DNA of 64,000 bases. Origin: Streptomyces nojiriensis (lineage in GTDB: Bacteria > Actinomycetota > Actinomycetes > Streptomycetales > Streptomycetaceae). The notes under the pieces were generated by a model that worked only from the letters and a program-made list of their open reading frames with translations, was not told the origin of the DNA and ran no database searches. Position numbers and translations under genes: made by a program. Shown here one piece after another: positions 40,621 to 48,698 of the stretch (position 1 is its first letter; every line of letters starts with the position of its first letter). The stretch lies in contig NZ_CP071139.1 of NCBI RefSeq assembly GCF_017639205.1, positions 1,240,001 to 1,304,000 of the forward strand. The letters are read 5' to 3'.

Positions 40621-40714
40621 GCCCCGCCGGCGATTGAGGCGCGGGGTCCGGGGCGGAGCCCCGATCTCAGCCCCGCCGGCGATTGAGGCGCGGGGGTCCG
40701 GGGGCGGCGCCCCC
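40621..40714. repeat. Two tandem copies of a Streptomyces-type GC palindromic repeat
   Basis: Two near-identical units of about 42-45 bp (40621-40662 and 40670-40714) begin GCCCCGCCGGCGATTGAGG and end in a GGGGTCCGGGGCGGAGCCCC-type palindrome. A third diverged copy lies at 57214-57254. Such elements are scattered through Streptomyces genomes. They sit between two same-strand genes and could form RNA hairpins limiting readthrough. A CACGGC/CACGGG-rich tract follows to about 40780. Confidence 0.85.
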
Positions 40715-40786
40715 GGCAACGGCGCCGCACCCGGGCACGGACACAGCCACAGGCACGGGCACGGCCACGGCCACGGCGTGCCCGAA

Positions 40787-41587
40787 CTACTCGCGCCGAT
40801 ACACCGCGGGCCGCTTCTCCGCAAAGGCCCGCGCCCCCTCCTTCGCATCGGCGGTGTCGAAGACCGGCCACCCGCGCAGGAGTTCCGAGGCCAGCCCCTC
40901 CCGCTCCGTCAGCTCGGCGGTCTCGTAGACCGACGCCTTGACCGCCTCCACCGCCAGCGGCCCGCACGCGTTGATCCGCTCCGCGATCTCCAGGGCCGCC
41001 GCCAGTGCCGTACCGTCCGGCACCACCCGCCCGACCAGCCCGATCCGCTCGGCCTCGGCGGCGGAGTACGGGCGGCCGGTCAGCAGCATCTCCAGGGCGT
41101 GCGTACGCGGGATCTGGCGGGGCAGCCGCACCGTCGAACCGCCGATCGGGAAGAGCCCCCGTTTGACCTCGAAGAGCCCGAAGGTCGCGCCCTCGGCGAC
41201 CACCCGGATGTCGGTGCCCTGCAGGATCTCGGTCCCGCCGGCCACGCAGTAGCCCTCCACCGCCGCGATCACCGGCTTGCGCGGCCGGTGGTGGCGCAGC
41301 ATCGCCTTCCAGTGCAGGTCGGGGTCGGCCTTGAGGCGGTCCCGGTACCGGTCGCCCGCCATTCCCTTCCCGGCGAGGGCCTTGAGGTCCATGCCGGCGC
41401 AGAAGTCCCCGCCCGCGCCGGTGAGGACCACCGAGCGGATCCCGTCGTCGGCGTCCGCCTCCAGCCAGCCGTCGTACAGCCCCACCAACAGCGGCAGCGA
41501 GAGCGCGTTCTTCGCCTCGGGCCTGTTCATGGTGAGCACCAGCGTGGCGCCGTGCCGATCCACGGTCAGGTGTTCCGTCCCACCCAT
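40787..41587 (-). CDS. Enoyl-CoA hydratase/isomerase family protein (EchA19-like)
   Basis: A 266-residue crotonase-fold enzyme. LTMNRPEAKNALSLPLL, the oxyanion loop LTGAGGDFCAGMDLKAL (about residues 55-71), AAVEGYCVAGGTEILQG with the catalytic-type Glu (about 113) and FGLFEVKRGLFP (second Glu, about 136) are all present, so hydratase activity is likely. Length and context match mycobacterial EchA19 (263 residues), which hydrates steroid side-chain enoyl-CoA esters; other hydratases cannot be excluded. It is divergent from the acyl-CoA synthetase, with a KstR-like box 24 bp upstream of the ATG and a TCTGA-type palindrome 65 bp upstream. Confidence 0.9.
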   Translation of the reverse strand: MGGTEHLTVDRHGATLVLTMNRPEAKNALSLPLLVGLYDGWLEADADDGIRSVVLTGAGGDFCAGMDLKALAGKGMAGDRYRDRLKADPDLHWKAMLRHHRPRKPVIAAVEGYCVAGGTEILQGTDIRVVAEGATFGLFEVKRGLFPIGGSTVRLPRQIPRTHALEMLLTGRPYSAAEAERIGLVGRVVPDGTALAAALEIAERINACGPLAVEAVKASVYETAELTEREGLASELLRGWPVFDTADAKEGARAFAEKRPAVYRRE

Positions 41588-41610
41588 TGCCGTCCTCCCG
41601 TCTCAAGACC

Positions 41611-41624
41611 TAGAACAGGTTGCA
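41611..41624. promoter_or_regulatory. KstR-like box TAGAACAGGTTGCA
   Basis: It matches the published KstR consensus TnnAACnnGTTnnA at every fixed position and is flanked by CC and GT. It lies 24 bp upstream of the enoyl-CoA hydratase ATG, inside the divergent promoter region. No kstR gene is visible in the window. Confidence 0.7.
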
Positions 41625-41651
41625 GTAGGGGAGGATGCAGTTCAATAGTTT

Positions 41652-41668
41652 TCTGACACCCAGTCAGA
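41652..41668. promoter_or_regulatory. Shared operator TCTGAC-N5-GTCAGA
   Basis: A perfect 6-bp-arm inverted repeat in the divergent region between the hydratase (start 41587) and acyl-CoA synthetase (start 41754) genes. The core TCTGA-N7-TCAGA matches sites at 28581 and 57046. It is 28 bp from the KstR-like box, suggesting dual control. Confidence 0.78.
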
Positions 41669-41753
41669 TTTCTTGAACGGTGGCCTTCCCAGTTGCCGTC
41701 TCCGGCGCTCTAATGACCGCCGGAGCAGACCAGTCACGGGGTCAGGAGGAACG

Positions 41754-43382
41754 GTGGAGTACAACCTTGCCGACCTGTTCGAGTCGGTCGTGGACGTGGT
41801 CCCGGACCGCGAGGCCCTCGTGTACGTGGACCACCCCGGGACCGGCGCCGAGCGCCGCCTGACGTACGCGGAGCTCGACACGGCGGCGAACCGGATCGCG
41901 CACCACCTGCTGGACAGCGGGCTGAAGGCCGGTGAGCACCTGGGCCTCCACCTCTACAACGGGATCGAGTACCTGCAGACGGTGCTGGCCTGCCTGAAGG
42001 CCCGGCTGGTCCCGGTGAACGTCAACTACCGTTACGTGGAGGAGGAGCTGGTCTACCTCTACAACGACGCCGATCTCGCCGCCCTCGTCTTCGAGGGCGA
42101 GTTCACCGAGCGGGTCGCGGCCGCGCTGCCGCAGACGACGAAGCTCCGGCACCTGATCCGGGTCGGCGAGGCTCCCGAGGGCGCCCCCGAGCCGTCGATC
42201 GCGCCGGTCCCGTACGCGGACGCCGAGGCGGCCGGATCACCCGGGCGCGGGTTCCCTCCGCGCAGCCCCGACGACCTGTTCATCATCTACACCGGCGGCA
42301 CGACGGGCATGCCCAAGGGCGTGATGTGGCGGGCCGAGGACCTCTTCTTCGCGGGGCTCTTCGGCGGCGAGCCCTCGGGCGAGCCGGTGAAGCGGCCCGA
42401 GGAACTGGCCGAGCGGGTCGCGGCGCGCGGCGCCGGGCTCACCTTCTTCCCCGCTCCCCCGCTGATGCACGGCACGTCGACGCTGACCTCCTTCATCGCC
42501 TTCAACTATGGCCAGCGGGTGGTCATCCACCGGAAGTACGCGCCGGAAGAGGTGCTCCGTACGATCGAGAAGGAGAAGGTCTCCAGCGTGTCGCTGGTCG
42601 GCGACGCGATGCTGCGGCCGCTGATCGACGCCCTGAACGGCCCGCTCAAGGGCACGGACCTGTCGTCGCTGTTCAGCGTCTCCTCGTCCGGGGCCATCAT
42701 GTCGGAGACGGTGCGCGCGGAGTTCCAGCGGCTGGTGCCGAACGTGCTCCTCCTGAACAACTTCGGGTCGTCCGAGTCCGGGTCCAACGGCCGGGCGACC
42801 GACGACTCGGGCCCGGAGAAGGGCTTCCGCCTGGAGGTCAACGACCGTACGCAGGTGGTGGACCCGGTGACGCACGAGCCGGTGGCGGTTGGGGAGCCGG
42901 GCCGCCTCGCCCAGCGCGGACACGTCCCGCTCGGCTACTACAACGACCCGGGGAAGACCGCCGAGACCTTCTTCCAGAAGGGGACGGAACGCTGGGTGCT
43001 GCTCGGCGACATGGCGACCGTCGACGAGCAGGGCATCGTCACGGTGCTCGGCCGCGGCTCGCAGTGCATCAACACGGGCGGCGAGAAGGTGTATCCGGAG
43101 GAGGTCGAGCAGGCCCTGAAGTCCCACCCCGACGTGTACGACGCCTTGGTGGCGGGGGTGCCGGACCCGACCTGGGGCAGCCACGTGGCCGCGGTGGTCC
43201 AGGTCCGGGAGGGCGCCGAGGCGCCGTCCCTGGACCAGATCCAGAGCCACTGCCGCACCAGGCTGGCGGGCTACAAGATCCCGCGGCAGCTGGTCATCGC
43301 GCCCGCCATCCAGCGGTCCCCGAGCGGCAAGGCGGACTACCGCTGGGCGAAGGCGGTGGCGACGGAGGCGGACACGGCATAG
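41754..43382 (+). CDS. Acyl-CoA synthetase (FadD19-like)
   Basis: AMP-forming acyl-CoA ligase of 542 residues that activates a carboxylate as CoA thioester through an acyl-adenylate. Core motifs are present: IYTGGTTGMPKGVMW (about residue 179), NNFGSSESG, RGSQCINTGGEKVYPEEVE (linker Arg-containing hinge) and RSPSGKADYRW with the C-terminal catalytic Lys. Size and neighbours match mycobacterial FadD19 (548 residues), which activates branched C24 sterol side chains. Start chosen: GTG at 41754 (VEYNLADLFESVVDVVPDR), preceded by AGGAGG; the spacing of 4 nt is short but workable. It is divergent from the hydratase and thiolase genes and under two candidate operators. Confidence 0.9.
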   Translation: MEYNLADLFESVVDVVPDREALVYVDHPGTGAERRLTYAELDTAANRIAHHLLDSGLKAGEHLGLHLYNGIEYLQTVLACLKARLVPVNVNYRYVEEELVYLYNDADLAALVFEGEFTERVAAALPQTTKLRHLIRVGEAPEGAPEPSIAPVPYADAEAAGSPGRGFPPRSPDDLFIIYTGGTTGMPKGVMWRAEDLFFAGLFGGEPSGEPVKRPEELAERVAARGAGLTFFPAPPLMHGTSTLTSFIAFNYGQRVVIHRKYAPEEVLRTIEKEKVSSVSLVGDAMLRPLIDALNGPLKGTDLSSLFSVSSSGAIMSETVRAEFQRLVPNVLLLNNFGSSESGSNGRATDDSGPEKGFRLEVNDRTQVVDPVTHEPVAVGEPGRLAQRGHVPLGYYNDPGKTAETFFQKGTERWVLLGDMATVDEQGIVTVLGRGSQCINTGGEKVYPEEVEQALKSHPDVYDALVAGVPDPTWGSHVAAVVQVREGAEAPSLDQIQSHCRTRLAGYKIPRQLVIAPAIQRSPSGKADYRWAKAVATEADTA

Positions 43383-43391
43383 GCCGTCCCT

Positions 43392-43422
43392 TTCGGATCT
43401 TGTCGGCCCGGCGAGATCCGAA
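43392..43422 (+). terminator. Hairpin downstream of the FadD19-like gene
   Basis: TTCGGATCT pairs with AGATCCGAA over 9 bp with a 13-nt loop, 10 bp after the stop. Confidence 0.7.
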
Positions 43423-43544
43423 GGAGAGGACCTCGGAACCGTCCGGCGGCTCATGCGACGGTCGGACCATCGGCTCGTTGCGTCCGTTGGGGGGCGGGGT
43501 GATCTGACGCATGCCGAGTGGATCCCTCCACGCCGTACTTCAGT

Positions 43545-44102
43545 TCACCTCGGCGGGTCCTCGCCCGTGAGCCCGTCGACGGATTCGCGGATGAGATCGG
43601 CGTGACCGGCGTGGCGGGCGTACTCCTCGACGAGGTCGAGGAGAATGCGGCGGAGGTTGGGGCGTTCGCCGCTACGAGCGGTGTAGGCGCCGAGCTGGTC
43701 CAGCCCGCCCGTGCTGAGCGCCTTGTCGACGATGGCACGGGAGCGGGCGACCGATTCCTGCCAGAGAGCGCGCAGTTGCTCGGGGGTGTCCCCAGCCGCG
43801 GAGGAATGGTCCCAGTCGGGAGTGCTGTCCCAGTCGACGGTGTCCCAGGGAGCACCGGCGGGGGAGCCGAGCCACAGCCGGGCGAAGTGACCGTCCTCCA
43901 CGTGCGCCAGGTGCTTGAGCAGACCGCCCAGGGTGATGGTGGACGTGCCGAGCGTGGCGCGAAGGCCGGAGGCGTCCAGGCCGGAGCACTTCCAGGCCAG
44001 GGTGGCCCGCTGGCGTTCGAGGGCGCCGAGGATGGCCGCCGCCTCGGTGCCGGCGAGTGGAGGTTCCGGCCAGGCTTCGGCTTCGGCTTCGTTCTCAGTC
44101 AT
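43545..44102 (-). CDS. DinB/DUF664-family protein
   Basis: A 185-residue four-helix DinB-like protein: ILGALERQRATLAWKCSGLD, the metal-site helix GGLLKHLAHVEDGHFARLWLG (His residues about 57-66), and LDLVEEYARHAGHADLIRES near the C-terminus with the third His. Members of this group include mycothiol- and bacillithiol-dependent transferases; the substrate is unknown. The ATG at 44102 starts MTENEAEAEAW. Upstream lies a 667-bp region with a transposase remnant. Confidence 0.85.
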   Translation of the reverse strand: MTENEAEAEAWPEPPLAGTEAAAILGALERQRATLAWKCSGLDASGLRATLGTSTITLGGLLKHLAHVEDGHFARLWLGSPAGAPWDTVDWDSTPDWDHSSAAGDTPEQLRALWQESVARSRAIVDKALSTGGLDQLGAYTARSGERPNLRRILLDLVEEYARHAGHADLIRESVDGLTGEDPPR

Positions 44103-44232
44103 GGCCGCAGACCTTGGCGAACGGAGCTGACAGTGCAGCCGGCAGGTGAACTGCAACGAACCGATCGCCCAGAACCACAAGACGGCGTCGCGGGCCCGGC
44201 GAGATCCGGAAGAGACGGCCTGGCGGTCGGCG

Positions 44233-44473
44233 TCACTGGAACGGCTGCGCCGTGGCGTTGTAGCGGTCTTCGAAGACTCGGATGCGGTTCCTGAAGGTCC
44301 AGGAGCGGTGCTGGCGGGGCCCAGCGCGTCCTGGGCCGGCATGAACGGCGATGCCGGGCGGCCGGGCACGACCAGCGTGAGAGCGGTACCTCACGCTCGG
44401 CGGGCAGCCGGCCGCCCGGCGCCTTGACTCCTGCGGCCTGCCGCGGTGTGAACGAGGCGGGACGGCCCCGGCG
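44233..44473 (-). pseudogene. IS630-type transposase remnant, frameshifted and internally deleted
   Basis: On the reverse strand, one frame from about 44473 reads RRGRPASFTPRQAAGVKA and then LPAEREVPLSRWSCP, resembling the N-terminal HTH region of Streptomyces IS630-family transposases. A different frame then gives QHRSWTFRNRIRVFEDRYNA and TAQPFQ, ending at 44233. QHRSW is normally near the domain junction and the DRYNATAQPF-like block near the C-terminus, so the catalytic DDE core is missing. No inverted repeats were identified. It is a decayed insertion between the DinB and DUF3291 genes; the flanks 44103-44232 and 44474-44769 show no coding signal I can support. Confidence 0.55.
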
Positions 44474-44769
44474 TTGCCGGTCATCCTCCTCCACCTCACG
44501 TACCCCGCGGCCTGCCCCGCCCGTCGTCGCCCCGGCCCCCGCAACGACCGGTGCAAGAGGCCACTTGGACAGGAAAAACGCAACTTCGACAAGGGCCGCA
44601 GAGGCAGCTACCTTCACCTGGTCTTCGGCGATCACCCACGGTCGCACCGGAGTTCCTTCAGGCTGAGCCGCCCGCGACGGGATGAGTCGGGCACGTCCCA
44701 CGCATCGTCGTCCCGTGCTCGAGCCACCGAACCGGGTCCACACCAGGCACCCCCACCAGGAAGAGACGC

Positions 44770-45327
44770 ATGCCCCATCTTGCGCTGTACACATTCGGCG
44801 TCCTGAAGTCCCCTCTCGCCGATCCCACACCTCTCACGCACGAGTTCTACGAGATCGGTGAGGCCGTCTACCGGAAGATCAGCCAGCACCCCGGATACCT
44901 CGCGCGTGCCGAAGCGGCGGGCGGCGACCGGGGCATGCTCTTCGAGGCGGACTGGGGTGCATGGGGAGAGTTCGCCGTACCGACCTGGTACGACAAGGGC
45001 CGCACGGTGGAAACCACCGCCCTGGCCACGACGCTCTCCCTCTGGACCGACCTGCACCCCGCCTTCGACGCCGTCTACACGGGTCTGCACCGTGCGGCGC
45101 TGAACAGGCGTTACGACTGGTTCGAGAGGGCAGGACAGCCGAACTACGTGTGCTGGTGGGTCTCCGACGGCGTGATACCCACCTGGCAGGACGGGGTCTC
45201 CCGGCTGGAACACCTCCACGACCACGGCTCCGCGCCGCACGCCTTCACCTTCCACCACTCGTTCACCCCGGAGGGAACTCCGACCAGGATCAAAGGCATC
45301 GGGCCGAAGAGCGACCAGGTTCGCTGA
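44770..45327 (+). CDS. DUF3291-family protein
   Basis: A 185-residue protein matching the DUF3291 pattern: LALYTFGVLKSPLADP, AEAAGGDRGMLFEADWGAWG, ALATTLSLWTDLHPAFDAVY and YVCWWVSDGVIPTWQDGVSRLEHL. The fold is probably dimeric alpha/beta-barrel-like (related to monooxygenase-type ABM domains), but no activity is established. GGAAGAG lies 7 nt before the ATG. It ends at a strong bidirectional hairpin. Confidence 0.85.
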   Translation: MPHLALYTFGVLKSPLADPTPLTHEFYEIGEAVYRKISQHPGYLARAEAAGGDRGMLFEADWGAWGEFAVPTWYDKGRTVETTALATTLSLWTDLHPAFDAVYTGLHRAALNRRYDWFERAGQPNYVCWWVSDGVIPTWQDGVSRLEHLHDHGSAPHAFTFHHSFTPEGTPTRIKGIGPKSDQVR

Positions 45328-45412
45328 CAGGGAGGCCTGAACGACCGGGTTCGCTGTCGAACGCCTCGATCGACTGACGGCGAACTGACGCGTCCGCCAC
45401 CGCCGGCAGGCC

Positions 45413-45439
45413 GCCGGGGCCCGCCGAAGGGGCCCCGGC
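45413..45439. terminator. Terminator between DUF3291 and lipoprotein genes
   Basis: Perfect 10-bp stem GCCGGGGCCC / GGGCCCCGGC with a 7-nt loop, between two convergent genes. Confidence 0.8.
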
Positions 45440-45493
45440 CGGCGAGCCGTACAGGTCCGCATGGGCCGTACGGGGCGTACGCCCGGCGCTCGC

Positions 45494-46015
45494 TCAGGAC
45501 GGCGCGGGGGCGGGCGTCAGGGCCGGGGCGGAAGGTGCCGCGGGGGCGGTGGAGCTGTCGCCGCCGTCCACGCAGTGCAGCGAGACGATGACCGGTGCCT
45601 GCAGACCCGGTGCCGGGTCGCCCGCGAAGCCGACCATGGCCGTCCAGTTGTTCTTCGTCAGCGTCACCGACTCCCCGCCGGTGTCGGGGCCGGGCTGCCA
45701 GCCGTGCTCGGAACGGGCGCGCGCGACGGCCGCTTTCATGGCGGCTTCCACCGTCTCCGGCGCATGGCGTCCGGAGAGCCGTTCGGAGCACATGCCCAGA
45801 ACCCCGGAGGGTTCCCGCTCCACGGTGATGCCCTCCGCCGCCAGTATCGAGGTCATCTCCGACACCACCGTTTCGCGGGGCAGTGGCGGACCCGAGAATC
45901 GCGGGGGCAGCGGGCCGAGGTCCTGCAGCGGGGACGCGCAGGCGGTCGCCGCCGCAGCGGTCAGGGCCGTCAGGGCCAGGGACGCCAGGGCGGTGCGCGC
46001 CCGTCTCCGTCGCAC
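45494..46015 (-). CDS. Lipoprotein of unknown function
   Basis: A 173-residue predicted lipoprotein. The GTG at 46015 gives a basic start (VRRRRARTALASLALTAL) followed by the lipobox ATAC; GAGAGGA lies about 11 nt upstream. The alternative ATG at 46063 adds 16 residues before the signal and has no ribosome binding site. The mature part contains SGPPLPRETVVSEMTSIL, GVLGMCSERLSGRHAP and WTAMVGFAGDPAPGLQAPV, and ends in a Pro/Ala-rich tail. No family is recognised. It is convergent with the DUF3291 gene. Confidence 0.75.
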   Translation of the reverse strand: MRRRRARTALASLALTALTAAAATACASPLQDLGPLPPRFSGPPLPRETVVSEMTSILAAEGITVEREPSGVLGMCSERLSGRHAPETVEAAMKAAVARARSEHGWQPGPDTGGESVTLTKNNWTAMVGFAGDPAPGLQAPVIVSLHCVDGGDSSTAPAAPSAPALTPAPAPS

Positions 46016-46419
46016 GATGGTGTCGGTCCTCTCGGTTCGCGGTACGGCCCGCCAGTCTGCCATCCCGCCGATCTTGACGAACCACCGCCCGACGGGCCGG
46101 CCGCGGTGCACGCGGAGGGCCTCGGCGCCGGCCGCCCGGCGGTCGACGCGGTACGTCGACCCGTCCGCCGAGACCGCGGGGCCTCGCGGCGTATCGCGGA
46201 GTCGCCCGTACCGCGCGGATCGAGCAGGATGAGACGGCGGCCGGCAGCCGGCAGCCGGTCGCCGGTCGCCGGTCCGCCGAGGTCGGTCCCGTCATACGTG
46301 CCGAGGGCGGGCATGCGGGCCGGCACAACAGACGATCACTCGTTCGAGTCATTGATTTAGCCTGCGGATTCCTGGCAATCTACCGAATGATCGGTCGGTT
46401 CTCATGATGAGGTGACGGC
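46016..46419. other. Intergenic region upstream of paaK
   Basis: A 404-bp divergent gap between the lipoprotein gene and paaK. The first 280 bp are GC-rich with short CCGGC/CGGTCGC tandem repeats around 46240-46275 and no supported ORF. The last 80 bp are distinctly AT-richer and hold the ACCG-N6-CGGT palindrome. The paaK ATG has only a weak purine-rich site (GAGGTGACGGC). Confidence 0.55.
46382..46395. promoter_or_regulatory. PaaR-type palindrome ACCG-N6-CGGT upstream of paaK
   Basis: ACCGAATGATCGGT lies 24 bp before the paaK ATG, within an AT-richer stretch, with further symmetry (CTACCG / CGGTCG). The spacing and half-sites resemble the TetR-family PaaR operators that control phenylacetate genes in other actinobacteria; no paaR gene is adjacent here. 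Confidence 0.6.
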
Positions 46420-47751
<1,332 letters not shown>

Positions 47752-47753
47752 AA

Positions 47754-47781
47754 CCACCCCTTCGGGCCCATTTGGGGGTGG
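47754..47781 (+). terminator. Terminator after paaK
   Basis: CCACCCC pairs with GGGGTGG over a 14-nt loop containing TTTG, three bases after the paaK stop and 42 bp before the next gene. Confidence 0.65.
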
Positions 47782-47822
47782 CCCCCGGGAGCGGGCCGAC
47801 GCTCGGGGGTAGTGCATGAGGT

Positions 47823-48677
47823 GTGATCTCCACCCTCCGGCAGCTCTACGACCGGCTCCAGGGCTCCCAGATCGGGCTGGCCTGGAGCCGTGGCCGGGAG
47901 ATGGAGCTGATGCACCGGGCCATGGGCTTCGCGGCCCTCGGCTTCCTCACCCTGGTGCCGCTGCTGGTGGTCGTGGCGGCCGCCGCACCCGGGAGCGGCT
48001 CGGGCTTCGGCCGCTGGCTCGGCCAGGCCCTCGGGGTGACGGCGGCCTCGCGGGTCCGGGTCGAGATGCTGTTCGGCGCCGCGGACCTGGCGCTGGAGCG
48101 GACCACCGCGTTCGGTCTGGCCGCCCTCGCGGTGTTCGGCCTGACCTTCGGCTCGGCCGTGCAGACCGGCTACGAGAAGGTCTGGGACCTGCCGACCGCG
48201 CGCTGGCACACCATGTGGCTGCACGTCGTCTGGCTCGCCCTGCTGGTCTGCTACCTCGCCCTGCTCGTGGGGATCCCCTCTCCGTCGAACAACGCCATGG
48301 GCACGGTCCTCGGCGCTCTGGGGGACCTCGTCGGCACCTGTCTGTTCTTCATCGTCTCGCAGCGCCTGCTGCTCGGCGGCCGGGTCCGCTGGCGCGCGCT
48401 GGTGCCGGGAGCGGTCGCGACCAGCCTCGGGCTGCTGGGGCTGCGGATCTTCTCGCAGCTGGTGTTCTCCCCGCTCATCGCCTCGAACGCGGTGATCTAC
48501 GGCCCCTTCGGCACCCTGCTCGTCGTCCAGTCCTGGCTGGTCGGCGTCGGCTTCGTGGTCTATGGCGGCGCGCTCGTCGGCCGGCTCGTGCACGAGCACC
48601 TCACCCTGCGGCGGCTGCGGCGCGACGGGGTCTTCCCTCCCGAGGACCCCGCCGCACCCCCGCCATACCCCGGCTGA
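47823..48677 (+). CDS. YihY/BrkB-family-like membrane protein
   Basis: A 284-residue integral membrane protein with about six helices (AMGFAALGFLTLVPLLVVVAA; TAFGLAALAVFGLTFGSAV; TMWLHVVWLALLVCYLALLV; GTCLFFIVSQRLLLGG; LVPGAVATSLGLLGLRIF; FGTLLVVQSWLVGVGFVVYG). The arrangement and the short cytoplasmic N-terminus (ISTLRQLYDRLQGSQIGLAW) resemble YihY/BrkB proteins, whose role is unclear. The GTG at 47823 is the start consistent with the family; the ribosome binding site is weak. It is convergent with the acyl-CoA synthetase gene, 21 bp apart. Confidence 0.72.
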   Translation: MISTLRQLYDRLQGSQIGLAWSRGREMELMHRAMGFAALGFLTLVPLLVVVAAAAPGSGSGFGRWLGQALGVTAASRVRVEMLFGAADLALERTTAFGLAALAVFGLTFGSAVQTGYEKVWDLPTARWHTMWLHVVWLALLVCYLALLVGIPSPSNNAMGTVLGALGDLVGTCLFFIVSQRLLLGGRVRWRALVPGAVATSLGLLGLRIFSQLVFSPLIASNAVIYGPFGTLLVVQSWLVGVGFVVYGGALVGRLVHEHLTLRRLRRDGVFPPEDPAAPPPYPG

Positions 48678-48698
48678 CCGGGCCGCCCCGGCCCGGCG

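Noticed and set aside
43405..44208. 16-bp exact direct repeat (43405-43420 and 44193-44208) flanking the DinB gene
   Set aside because: A 16-bp GC-rich match within 64 kb of this composition is not surprising, and no transposon ends or target duplications accompany it.
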